From NCBI RefSeq assembly GCF_029893805.1, contig NZ_JARXYP010000002.1:5518001-5582000 (forward strand): 64,000 nt of DNA, in the 5' to 3' direction. A program made the translations under genes and the position numbers. Source of the stretch: Streptomyces sp. SAI-135 (GTDB lineage Bacteria; Actinomycetota; Actinomycetes; Streptomycetales; Streptomycetaceae). Below are positions 16,661 through 25,150 of this stretch, one piece after another (position 1 is the stretch's first letter; each line of letters starts with the position of its first letter). The notes below the pieces were generated by a model. That model saw nothing but the letters and a program-made list of their open reading frames with translations. It ran no database searches and was not told where the DNA came from.

Positions 16661-17206
16661 TCAGTGGATCACCGCGACCCTCGCGCCGATCGTCGCGAAG
16701 GCCCACATCGCCTCGCCGTCCTCGCGTGACTCCCGGATGCCGCCCGTCGGCACGGCGGTCGCGGAGGCGGCTGCGGCCTCCCGTACGGCCGCGCTGAAGC
16801 CGATCGCCACACCGTCGACGCTGGTGAAACGGACCACGTGCTCGATGGGGATGCCGTCGGTACCGGTCACGGAGTTGGAGCGGGAGGTGACCGCGTAGAC
16901 GCCGGGGGCGGGGTCGATGGTGCCGGGGGCCACCTCGAAGGTACGGGCGACCCTCTCGTCGGCGCCGACCAGCCAGACGCGGTTGTCGTCCAGGGAGTAC
17001 ACGACACGCCGGCCGGCGCCCGAGCCCGGCGGCAGTGCGGCGGGGTTCCGCTGATCGCGGGGGACCTTCGAGGCGACGGCCGCCGGGGTGCTGCCGGTGT
17101 GGGCCCTGCCGGGGACCGTCGCGGCGGCCTGGTAGGCGAGGAAGCCGACCGTCGCGAGGGCCGCCGTGGTGAGGGCGGTCACGAACGCCGCGTTGCTGGT
17201 TGCCAC
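16661..17206 (-). CDS. Membrane-anchored L,D-transpeptidase-like protein without catalytic Cys
   Basis: 181 residues; GTG start behind AGAGG. One N-terminal hydrophobic segment (about 8-30) anchors or exports it. The rest resembles the YkuD fold: RVVYSLDDNRVWLV, a PGVYAVTSR strand, and near the C-terminus GGIRESREDGEAMW, aligning with the family's GCIR-S-N/D segment. Gly156 stands where the catalytic Cys is expected and the SHG triplet is also gone, so transpeptidase activity is unlikely. A binding or regulatory role is inferred. Confidence 0.6.
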   Translation of the reverse strand: MATSNAAFVTALTTAALATVGFLAYQAAATVPGRAHTGSTPAAVASKVPRDQRNPAALPPGSGAGRRVVYSLDDNRVWLVGADERVARTFEVAPGTIDPAPGVYAVTSRSNSVTGTDGIPIEHVVRFTSVDGVAIGFSAAVREAAAASATAVPTGGIRESREDGEAMWAFATIGARVAVIH

Positions 17207-17387
17207 CGGTCACCTCTGGAGTGCTTGGTCCTGATTTGTGGCGACCGTAGCAGCTCGCCGAGCACGTTCCGCGCCGTCGCGCCCGGCCGCGCCCGAACCG
17301 CGGAAACCCGGGTGCCGCAGATACACCCCCGGGTGCCTCTGGCGGCCTGCGGCCACCCAGGTGCTCCCGGAGCCGTAGGCTGTTTGC

Positions 17388-18041
17388 GTGCTCTTGCTCG
17401 CTCTGGATACCGCCACCCCCGCCGTGACCGTCGCCCTGCACGACGGACGGGACGTCGTCGCCTCGTTCCGTCAGGTGGACGCGCGCCGGCACGGGGAGCT
17501 GTTGCTGCCGGCCGTCGACCGGGTCCTCGCCGACGCGGGGGTGAAGCTGGACGCGGTCACCGGGATCGTCGTGGGAATCGGACCCGGGCCCTACACCGGG
17601 CTGCGCGTCGGGCTCATGACCGCCGACACCTTCGGGCTCGCGCTCGGCATCCCCGTGCACGGCCTGTGCACCCTGGACGGACTCGCCTACGCGTCCGGCA
17701 TCGAGGGCCCCTTCGTCGTGGCGACCGACGCCCGGCGCAAGGAGGTCTACTGGGCCACCTACTCCGCCCCCCGCACCCGTGTGAGCGACCCCGCGGTCGA
17801 CCGGCCCGCCGACATCGCCGAGCGGGTCCAGGGACTGCCCGCGGTCGGCGCCGGGGCGCTGCTCTACCCGGACACCTTCCCCGACGCCCGCGAGCCCGAG
17901 CACGTGTCGGCCGCCGCGCTCGCCGCCCTCGCCGCCGAGCGGATCGCGGCCGGGGAGGAACTGCCCGCTCCGCGCCCGCTGTATCTGCGGCGGCCCGACG
18001 CCCAGGTCCCCAAGAACTACAAGGTGGTCACCCCCAAGTGA
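17388..18041 (+). CDS. tsaB: tRNA t6A synthesis protein TsaB
   Basis: 217 residues, ASKHA-fold partner of TsaD in the t6A complex. It starts MLLLALDTATPAVTVAL from a GTG and has the conserved GIGPGPYTGLRVG loop and ATDARRKEVYW. Its TGA overlaps the GTG of rimI by the GTGA arrangement, so tsaB, rimI and tsaD form one coupled unit. Confidence 0.95.
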   Translation: MLLLALDTATPAVTVALHDGRDVVASFRQVDARRHGELLLPAVDRVLADAGVKLDAVTGIVVGIGPGPYTGLRVGLMTADTFGLALGIPVHGLCTLDGLAYASGIEGPFVVATDARRKEVYWATYSAPRTRVSDPAVDRPADIAERVQGLPAVGAGALLYPDTFPDAREPEHVSAAALAALAAERIAAGEELPAPRPLYLRRPDAQVPKNYKVVTPK

Positions 18042-18568
18042 CCGCACCCGAGACTCCTGTGCTGCGCGAGATGCGGTGGTGGGACATCGACCCCGTCCTG
18101 GAGCTGGAGAAGGACCTCTTCCCGGAGGACGCCTGGTCCCGGGGCATGTTCTGGTCCGAGCTCGCGCACTCCCGGGGGCCCGACGCCACCCGGCGGTACG
18201 TGGTGGCCGAGGAGGGCCGGCGGATCGTGGGGTACGCCGGGCTCGCCTCAGCCGGTACCGCATCCGACAGCGACTCCGCCGCGGGGGCCGACGTCCAGAC
18301 GATCGCCGTCGCCCGCGACCACTGGGGCACCGGACTCGGGGCGACGCTGCTGACCGAGCTGCTGCGGGCCGCGACCGCCTTCGAGTGCGCCGAAGTGATG
18401 CTGGAGTGCCGGATCGACAACATCCGCGCCCAGAAGCTCTACGAGCGCTTCGGCTTCGAGGCCATCGGCTTCCGGCGCGGCTACTACCAGCCGGGCAATG
18501 TGGACGCCCTGGTCATGCGACTGACCGACCCTTCAACATCCGTACGAGGAACCGAGATCAATGGCTGA
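18038..18568 (+). CDS. rimI: Ribosomal-protein N-acetyltransferase RimI-like
   Basis: 176 residues, GNAT fold. The acetyl-CoA loop is seen in AVARDHWGTGLGATLL, followed by the conserved ECRIDNIRAQKLYERFGFEAIGFRRGYY, typical of RimI. RimI acetylates N-terminal residues of ribosomal and other proteins. The GTG start overlaps the tsaB stop, and its stop overlaps the tsaD start by 8 bases. An insertion of Ala/Ser/Asp residues (about 70-85) is an oddity outside the core. Confidence 0.93.
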   Translation: MTAPETPVLREMRWWDIDPVLELEKDLFPEDAWSRGMFWSELAHSRGPDATRRYVVAEEGRRIVGYAGLASAGTASDSDSAAGADVQTIAVARDHWGTGLGATLLTELLRAATAFECAEVMLECRIDNIRAQKLYERFGFEAIGFRRGYYQPGNVDALVMRLTDPSTSVRGTEING

Positions 18569-19646
18569 CGAACCGCTTGTCCTGGGCATCGAGACCTCCT
18601 GTGACGAGACCGGCGTCGGCATCGTCCGGGGCACCACCCTGCTGGCCGACGCGATCGCCTCCAGCGTCGACGAGCACGCCCGGTTCGGCGGTGTGGTGCC
18701 GGAGGTCGCGAGCCGGGCGCACCTGGAGGCCATGGTCCCCACCATCGACCGTGCGCTGAAGGAGGCGGGGGTGAGCGCCCGCGACCTCGACGGCATCGCC
18801 GTCACCGCCGGTCCCGGACTCGCCGGTGCCCTCCTCGTCGGGGTCTCCGCGGCGAAGGCGTACGCCTACGCCCTCGGCAAGCCCCTCTACGGCGTCAACC
18901 ACCTCGCCTCCCACATCTGCGTCGACCAGCTGGAGCACGGGGCGCTGCCCGAGCCGACGATGGCGCTGCTGGTGTCCGGCGGGCACTCGTCCCTGCTCCT
19001 GTCGTCCGACATCACCTCCGACGTCCGGCCGATGGGCGCGACCATCGACGACGCGGCCGGTGAGGCCTTCGACAAGATCGCCCGCGTGCTGAACCTCGGC
19101 TTCCCGGGCGGTCCGGTCATCGACCGCTACGCGCGCGAGGGCGACCCGTCGGCGATCGCGTTCCCGCGCGGACTGACCGGGCCGCGCGACCCGGCGTACG
19201 ACTTCTCCTTCTCCGGCCTGAAGACGGCCGTCGCCCGCTGGATCGAGGCCAAGCGGGCCGCGGGCGAGGAGGTGCCGGTGCGTGATGTGGCGGCCTCCTT
19301 CCAGGAGGCGGTGGTGGACGTGCTGACCCGCAAGGCCGTGCGGGCCTGCAAGGACGAGGGCGTCGACCACCTGATGATCGGGGGCGGCGTGGCCGCCAAC
19401 TCCCGGCTGCGGGCCCTGGCCCAGGAGCGCTGCGAGGCCGCCGGGATCCGCCTGCGGGTCCCGCGCCCCAAGCTGTGCACCGACAACGGCGCGATGGTCG
19501 CCGCCCTCGGCGCCGAGATGGTGGCCCGCAACCGCCCGGCCTCCAGCTGGGACCTCTCCGCCGACTCCTCCCTGCCGGTGACCGACCCGCACGTGCCGGG
19601 CCACGACCACGTGCACGAGGTCAGCAAGGAGAACCTCTACTCGTGA
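18561..19646 (+). CDS. tsaD: tRNA N6-adenosine threonylcarbamoyltransferase TsaD
   Basis: 361 residues, the catalytic subunit that transfers the threonylcarbamoyl group to A37 of tRNA. It starts MADEPLVLGIETSCDETG. The metal-binding NHLASHI (HxxxH) is at about 113-117, with further signatures LVSGGHS, ATIDDAAGEAFDK, GGGVAANSRLR and CTDNGAMVA. Translationally coupled with rimI upstream and the 85-residue gene downstream. Confidence 0.97.
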   Translation: MADEPLVLGIETSCDETGVGIVRGTTLLADAIASSVDEHARFGGVVPEVASRAHLEAMVPTIDRALKEAGVSARDLDGIAVTAGPGLAGALLVGVSAAKAYAYALGKPLYGVNHLASHICVDQLEHGALPEPTMALLVSGGHSSLLLSSDITSDVRPMGATIDDAAGEAFDKIARVLNLGFPGGPVIDRYAREGDPSAIAFPRGLTGPRDPAYDFSFSGLKTAVARWIEAKRAAGEEVPVRDVAASFQEAVVDVLTRKAVRACKDEGVDHLMIGGGVAANSRLRALAQERCEAAGIRLRVPRPKLCTDNGAMVAALGAEMVARNRPASSWDLSADSSLPVTDPHVPGHDHVHEVSKENLYS

Positions 19647-19900
19647 CGGTCGCGCTGATGTGGGAGGCCCGGGCGGTCGCGGGCCGCGGCGAGGCGCTGC
19701 TCGCCTGGGCCCGCCGACAGGAGCTTCCCGTACGGCCGTTGCGCCGGGAGACCCTCCGCGCGCCGCAGGACCGCGTCCTCGTCATCACCTGGTGGGACGC
19801 GGCCTACGACGCCGACCTGCCCGAACTCCCGGAACCGGCCGGCGACTTGGTCGCCCGCGCGGTGCACCGGTGGCGCTTCGAGTCGGTGGCGGCGGACTGA
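19643..19900 (+). CDS. 85-residue conserved hypothetical protein
   Basis: GTG start overlapping the tsaD TGA (GTGA), so expression follows the t6A operon. The protein starts MTVALMWEARAVAGRGEALLAW and ends RAVHRWRFESVAAD; it is rich in Arg, Trp and Leu with alternating strands and helices compatible with a small alpha/beta (ferredoxin-like) fold. No known motif. I cannot assign a function. Confidence 0.65.
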   Translation: MTVALMWEARAVAGRGEALLAWARRQELPVRPLRRETLRAPQDRVLVITWWDAAYDADLPELPEPAGDLVARAVHRWRFESVAAD

Positions 19901-19910
19901 GCCGGGGGGC

Positions 19911-20312
19911 CGGCTCGGTGCGGTGTGCGGGTGGGCGCGGTGATTCTCCCGGCTTTCGAGGAGTCGGTGCGGTGGGCTGAGCCGAAACGGTCCGGTGTTC
20001 GGGTGGGCACGGTGATTCTCCCGGCCTTCGGGCGTTGCGTGCCGGACTCCCCGATGCCGGGGCGGTGTTCGCCGAGGGCTTCGGGGAGTCGGTGGGGTGG
20101 GCTGAGCCGGGAGGGGCCGGGCTCGGTCCGGTGTCCGGACGGGCGCGGCGATTCTCCCGGCCTTCGGGCGCTGCGCGCCGGACTCCCCGATGCCGGGGCG
20201 GTGTTCACCAAGGGCTTCGAGGAGTCGGTGCGGTGGGCTGATCCAGGAGTGCGCCGGGCTCAGTCCGGTGTCCGGACGGGCCCCGCGACTCTCCCGGCCC
20301 GCTCCCGGCTCA
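19911..20312. repeat. Minisatellite-like tandem repeat, about 136-bp unit
   Basis: The marker GATTCTCCCGG (fourth copy GACTCTCCCGG) recurs at 19942, 20014, 20150 and 20287. Intervals are 72, 136 and 137 bases, so the first unit has lost about 64 bases. Each full unit carries a GACTCCCCGATGCCGGGG hairpin and ends GGAGTCGGTG-GGTGGGCTGA. It fills the gap between the tsaD operon and the convergent GH3 gene and contains no supported gene. Confidence 0.85.
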
Positions 20313-22613
20313 GGGCGACACCTCCGTCTCGCAGCGCAGGCGGCGGTCCGGGCCCAACTGCCGTACCGGGCCCGTCAGACGCAGTCGCGCGGTGTGCCGG
20401 ACCTCCGCGCTCGACGCCGACAGCCGCAGCTCCAGATCGCCCGGTTCGACGACCCGGCGGCCCTCGCGGTCGGTGAAGGCCGACAGGTCGGCGTGGAAGC
20501 GGAACGTCACCCGGCGGGACGCGCCCGGCTCCAGCTCCAGCCGCTGGTAGCCGATCAGTCGGACGTCCGGGCGGGTCACCGAGGCCACCGGGTCGTGCAG
20601 ATACAGCTGGACGACCTCGGCGCCCGCCCGGCCCCCCGCGTTGCGCACGGTCAGCGACACGTCGTACGTGCCGTCCGTGCCGATCTCCGCCGGCGCCCCG
20701 TCCGTGAAGTCCTCCCACACGAACTCCGTGTAGGAGCGCCCGTGCCCGAAGGCGTACAGCGGCGTCGGGTCCAGGTTGCTGACCTCGCCCGCGAGGCCGA
20801 GCGGCGGCTGGAGGTAGGTCCAGGGCTGGCCGCCGGGCACCCGCGGCACGCTCACCGGGAGGCGGCCCGAGGGGTCGACCCGGCCCGACAGCACTCCCGC
20901 CACCGCCGGACCGCCCTCCTCCCCGGGGAAGAAGGCCTGGACGACCGCCCCGAGCCGGCCGTCCCAGCGGCCCAGCGCGTAGGGGCGGCCGGTGAGGAGG
21001 ACCAGGACGACCGGGACGCCGGTCGCCACCAGCGAGTCCAGCAACTCGGCCTGGACTCCCGGCAGCCGAAGGTCCGTCACATCGCAGCCCTCGCCCGAGG
21101 TGCCCCGCCCGAACAGGCCCGCCCGGTCACCGAGCACCGCCACGCAGACGTCCGCCTCGGCCGTACGGGCCACCGCCTCCTCGAAGCCGGCCGTGTCCGG
21201 GTCGTCGACCCCGCAGCCCTCGGTGAACGTCACCTTGGCGTCGGGGAGTTCGGTGCGCAGCGCCTGAAGGACCGTGGGGATCTCGATGCCCATCGGGATG
21301 TCGGGGTGGTGGGTGAGGACGTGGGAGGGGAAGGAGTAGCAGCCCAGCATGGCGAGGGCGTCGGCGGCACGCGGGCCGACGACCGCGATCCGGGTGTCCG
21401 GGGCCAGCGGCAGCAGGCCGTCCGGGTTGTCGAGGAGGACCACGGACTCCTCGGCGAGGCGCCGGGCCAGGGCGCGGTTCGCCGTCGAGTCGAGGTCGAT
21501 CCGCCCGGTGGGCTCCGGGTCCCAGTCCTCGTCCAGGAGGCCCAGCTCGCACTTCTGGAGCAGGACCCGGCGGGCCGCCCGGTCGATCAGCGACTCGGGG
21601 ACCTCGCCCGCGCGCACGGCCTCGATCAGGGGGGTGCCGTAGCACTTGAGGGTGGGCAGTTCGACGTCGAGGCCCGCCGCGAGGGCCGCGTGCGCCGCGC
21701 CCGCCTCGGTGCCGGCGATCCGGTGCTGGGTCTGGAGGAACCCGACGCCGAAGTAGTCGGCGACCACCGTGCCGGTGAACCCCCACTGCTCGCGCAGCAG
21801 TTCGGTCAGCAGGCCGGGGTCGGCGGAGGCCGGGACGCCGTCGGTGTCGGTGTAGGCGGCCATCACCGAGCGGGCCCCGCCCTCGCGCAGGGCGAACTCG
21901 AAGGGCGGCAGGGTGATGTCGGCGAACTCGCGCACGCCGGCCCGCACGGGCGCGAGGTTGCGGGCGCCGGCCGAGGAGGCGTACCCGGCGAAGTGCTTGA
22001 GCGTGGCGACGATCCCGGCCGACTCCAGACCGCGGACGTAGGCGGCACCGATCGTGCCCACCAGGTACGGGTCCTCGCCGATCGTCTCCTCGACCCGTCC
22101 CCAGCGCGGGTCGCGGACGACGTCCAGGACGGGGGCCAGACCCTGGTGGACGCCGACCGCGCGCAGGTCGCGGCCGATGGCGCCGGCCATCTCCTCGACC
22201 AGCTCGGCGTCCCAGCTCGCGCCCCAGGCGAGCGGGACGGGGTAGGCGGTGGCCCGCCAGGTGGTGAACCCGGCCAGGCACTCCTCGTGCGCCAGCGCCG
22301 GGATGCCGAACCGGCCGGCCTCGGCGATACGGCGCTGGGCGCGGGCCAGTGCCTGCGCGCCCAGCGCCGGGTCCACGGGGGCGGTGCCGAACGGGCGGGT
22401 GAGCTGGCCCAGGCCCCGGGTGATCAGCTCGTCCCAGTCGTAGTCGGCGGTCATCTCGCGCTGGAGGGGGGCGACTCCGCCCCCGTCGGTGCTGGCGCCC
22501 ACCCACACGCCGTAGAGCTGGGCGGTCTTCTCCTCCAGGGTCATCCGGGAGAGGAGGTCGTCGACGCGGTCGGAGGCGGTCAGGGCGGGGTCACGCCAGG
22601 GCGCGGTGGTCAT
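20310..22613 (-). CDS. Glycoside hydrolase family 3 beta-glycosidase
   Basis: 767 residues, no obvious signal peptide, so probably intracellular. The GH3 N-terminal barrel has FGIPALAHEECLAGF and the nucleophile region GTVVADYFGVGF; the GH3 C-terminal domain has VLLDNPDGLLPL and AVVGPRAADALAMLG; a fibronectin-III-like domain (FVWEDF ... DVRLIGYQRLELEPG) ends the protein. It should release glucose or xylose from short oligosaccharides; the exact sugar cannot be told. Divergent from a LacI regulator with two operator-like sites between. Confidence 0.92.
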   Translation of the reverse strand: MTTAPWRDPALTASDRVDDLLSRMTLEEKTAQLYGVWVGASTDGGGVAPLQREMTADYDWDELITRGLGQLTRPFGTAPVDPALGAQALARAQRRIAEAGRFGIPALAHEECLAGFTTWRATAYPVPLAWGASWDAELVEEMAGAIGRDLRAVGVHQGLAPVLDVVRDPRWGRVEETIGEDPYLVGTIGAAYVRGLESAGIVATLKHFAGYASSAGARNLAPVRAGVREFADITLPPFEFALREGGARSVMAAYTDTDGVPASADPGLLTELLREQWGFTGTVVADYFGVGFLQTQHRIAGTEAGAAHAALAAGLDVELPTLKCYGTPLIEAVRAGEVPESLIDRAARRVLLQKCELGLLDEDWDPEPTGRIDLDSTANRALARRLAEESVVLLDNPDGLLPLAPDTRIAVVGPRAADALAMLGCYSFPSHVLTHHPDIPMGIEIPTVLQALRTELPDAKVTFTEGCGVDDPDTAGFEEAVARTAEADVCVAVLGDRAGLFGRGTSGEGCDVTDLRLPGVQAELLDSLVATGVPVVLVLLTGRPYALGRWDGRLGAVVQAFFPGEEGGPAVAGVLSGRVDPSGRLPVSVPRVPGGQPWTYLQPPLGLAGEVSNLDPTPLYAFGHGRSYTEFVWEDFTDGAPAEIGTDGTYDVSLTVRNAGGRAGAEVVQLYLHDPVASVTRPDVRLIGYQRLELEPGASRRVTFRFHADLSAFTDREGRRVVEPGDLELRLSASSAEVRHTARLRLTGPVRQLGPDRRLRCETEVSP

Positions 22614-22653
22614 GTAACTCCTGTCGGGCTCGACTGTCGGTCGACGAACCTCG

Positions 22654-22685
22654 CGAATGTTTCGATATCCAATCCGAATGTTTTG
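22654..22685. promoter_or_regulatory. Paired LacI-type operators between GH3 gene and regulator
   Basis: CGAATGTTTCG (22654-22664) is a CGAA-N3-TTCG inverted repeat. A second, slightly degenerate copy CGAATGTTTTG starts 21 bases later (22675), two helical turns away, on the same face of the DNA. Sites of this CGAA/TTCG type are recognised by LacI-family sugar repressors. Confidence 0.65.
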
Positions 22686-22744
22686 GGAACCTAGGGCCGT
22701 CAGGAGGGTTCGTCAAGAGGTCGCGCAGGGATACGATCGCCGCC

Positions 22745-23821
22745 ATGACACCCCCGGAGCCCGCTGAAACCCGGACGACTTCCCCGACGGCAGGACGGTC
22801 GCCGCAGACGGCCACCCTGGCCGAGATCGCCCGTGAGGCCGGCGTGTCGGCGCCGACAGTTTCGAAGGTCCTCAACGGCAGGGCCGATGTCGCGCCCGCG
22901 ACCCGCGCCCGCGTCGAGGATCTGCTGCGCGCGCACGGCTACCGGCGCCGGCGTGCCGAGGCGAGCCGTTCGCCCCTGATCGACCTGGTCTTCCACGAGC
23001 TGGAGAGCGCGTGGGCGATGGAGGTCATCCGGGGCGTGGAGAACGTGGCCCGCGACGCCGGGCTCAGCGTGGTGCTGAGCGAGAGCGCGGGACGGCTCAC
23101 GCCCGGCCGCACCTGGGCCGACCAGGTCGCCGCCCGCCGCCCCCACGGGGTGGTGCTGGTGCTGTCCGGGCTCGACGACTCCCAGCGCGCGCTGCTGGCC
23201 AGCAGATCGATCCCGTTCGTCGTGATGGACCCCGCCGGTGATCCGGGCGCCGACGTGCCCTCCATCGGCGCCACCAACTGGCAGGGCGGGCTCGCCGCGA
23301 CCCGGCACCTGGTCGAGCTGGGCCACCGCAGGATCGGCGCGATCAGCGGACCCTCCCGCATGATGTGCAGCCGTGCCCGGGTCGACGGCTACCGGGCCGC
23401 CCTGGAGACCGCGGGGCTGCCCGTCGACCCCGAGCTGATCGTGGCCGGCGACTTCCACCACGAGACCGGCTACCGCCAGGGACTGGAGCTGCTGCGCCGC
23501 CCGGACCGGCCCACGGCCGTCTTCGCGGGCAACGACCTCCAGGCGCTCGGCGTCTACGAGGCCGCCCGCGAGCTGGGGCTGCGCATCCCGGAGGACCTCA
23601 GCGTGGTCGGCTTCGACGACCTTCCGGTGGCGCCCTGGGTGGGGCCGCCGCTGACGACCGTACGACAGCCCCTGACGGAGATGGCCGAGGCCGCCGCCAA
23701 GCTGGTGCTCGACCTGGGCCGGGAGGGCGGGAGCCCGGCGGCGACCCGGGTGGAGCTGGCGACGAGCCTGGTGGTGCGCAGCAGCACGGCGCGCTGCGCT
23801 GAGCTGGAACGGGGCGCCTGA
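22745..23821 (+). CDS. LacI-family transcriptional repressor
   Basis: 358 residues. The helix-turn-helix is at about 23-45 (ATLAEIAREAGVSAPTVSKVLNG), followed by the hinge helix and a periplasmic-binding-like domain with LVELGHRRIGAISGP, the AVFAGNDLQALG effector region and VVGFDDLP. It most likely represses the divergent GH3 gene until a cello- or xylo-oligosaccharide binds. Promoter and operators lie at 22614-22744. Confidence 0.93.
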   Translation: MTPPEPAETRTTSPTAGRSPQTATLAEIAREAGVSAPTVSKVLNGRADVAPATRARVEDLLRAHGYRRRRAEASRSPLIDLVFHELESAWAMEVIRGVENVARDAGLSVVLSESAGRLTPGRTWADQVAARRPHGVVLVLSGLDDSQRALLASRSIPFVVMDPAGDPGADVPSIGATNWQGGLAATRHLVELGHRRIGAISGPSRMMCSRARVDGYRAALETAGLPVDPELIVAGDFHHETGYRQGLELLRRPDRPTAVFAGNDLQALGVYEAARELGLRIPEDLSVVGFDDLPVAPWVGPPLTTVRQPLTEMAEAAAKLVLDLGREGGSPAATRVELATSLVVRSSTARCAELERGA

Positions 23822-23892
23822 GGGTGGGTGGGTGACCATGACCGGCTGGGTAGGTGCACCCGCACCCCTCCGAAGTTAATCGGTTGCCCGGT

Positions 23893-23903
23893 CGAAACTT
23901 TCG
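23893..23903. promoter_or_regulatory. LacI-type palindrome after the repressor gene
   Basis: CGAAA-C-TTTCG is a perfect inverted repeat, 72 bases after the lacI stop and 105 bases before the LCP start. It has the same half-site as the operators at 22654, so it could be a third site of the same regulator or a site for another LacI protein. Confidence 0.5.
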
Positions 23904-24008
23904 GAGGTCCTCGCGCGGTCGTGACCTCAGCATGAGAAGTCTGAGATTTTCCGAAGAAAGCCGTCCGGGAGGCGTTCCTCGTAATAATTCGGACTTACGT
24001 TCCTGCCT

Positions 24009-25044
24009 GTGAGCGGAGACGACGAGGGCAGACGAACGGGCCGGCGGCGCAGCGTGCTCAGGGCCGTCGGCCTCACTCTCGCGGGGGCGCTGGTCGCGGG
24101 ATGCGCGGCGGCGGGCTGGGCGTACTGGCACCTCAACAGCAACATCAAGAGCGTCGACATCAACAGCGCGCTCGGTGACGACCGCCCCGCCAGGGCGACT
24201 CCCTCCCCGTCGGCCTCCGCGGCGGCACCGCTGCCCACCGAGGCCGTCAACATCCTGGTCCTGGGCTCCGACTCGCGCAGCGGCGAGGAGAACCAGGCAC
24301 TCGGGGGCGGCAGCAGCACCGGGGCCCGGTCCGACACCGCGATGGTGGTGCACATCGACGCCGGCCGCACCGCGGCCACCGTCGTCAGCATCCCGCGCGA
24401 CACCCTCGTCACCCGCCCGTCCTGCCCGCTGGAGAGCGGAGGCTCCACGGCGGTCTCGTACGGGGCGATGTTCAACAGCGCCTACGCGGTGGGGCGGTCC
24501 GGTGTGCGCGGTCAAGACCGTCGAGTCGATCACGGACGTCCGCATGGACCACTACGTCGAGATCGACTTCTCGGGCTTCGCCAAGCTGGTGGACGCCCTC
24601 GGCGGGGTCACGGTGACCACGGACGAGGACATCGACGACGACGACAGCCACCTGCACCTGAAGGCGGGCACCCACCACCTGGACGGCAAGCGGGCTCTCG
24701 CCCTCGCCCGCACCCGGCACGGCATAGGCGACGGCAGCGACCTGGGCCGCATCGGCCTTCAGCAGCAGCTGGTGAAGGCCCTGCTGGAGCGGATCTCCTC
24801 GGCCGGTCTCCTGACCGACCCGGCCAAGCTGTACTCCGTCGCCGACGCCCTCACCGGCAGCCTCACCACCGACACCGGCCTCGACTCCCTGACCGAGCTG
24901 ATGAGCCTCGGCGAGAGCCTGAAGGGCCTGTCGAGCGACGCGGTGAGGACGGTGACCATGCCGGTCGTGACCGCGCCCTCGGACCCCAACCGGGTGGTGG
25001 CGAAGGAGCCCGCGGCGAGCGAGCTGTGGGAGTCGCTCCGCTGA
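24009..25044 (+). pseudogene. LytR-CpsA-Psr (LCP) family protein, frameshifted
   Basis: LCP proteins attach glycopolymers such as teichoic acids to peptidoglycan. The first frame (GTG 24009) gives a membrane segment (VGLTLAGALVAGCAAAGWAYW) and the LCP start NILVLGSDSRSGEE and VSIPRDTLV. Near 24491-24494 a G run (GGGG) shifts the frame by +1; the second frame continues CAVKTVESITDVRMDHYVEIDF, VDALGGVTV, ALARTRHGIGDGSDLGRIGLQQQ and stops at 25044. Removing one G restores a protein of about 345 residues. Either a sequencing error or recent decay. Confidence 0.85.
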
Positions 25045-25150
25045 GCTCTCGCCGGGGTGTTCACCGAAAGACCGGACGACTGCTGCAACCAGCGAGTGTC
25101 CAGGGGTGTCTGTTGCGGTGACCACACCGCAGTAACCAGGGGGAACACCG

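Noticed and set aside
19911..20312. Regular repeats considered as a CRISPR array.
   Set aside because: Units are about 136 bp, imperfect and without unique spacers; no cas genes are present.
20190..22694. An 834-codon forward open frame opposite the GH3 gene.
   Set aside because: Antisense of a conserved glycosidase; composition is Arg/Gly/Ala-rich without motifs.
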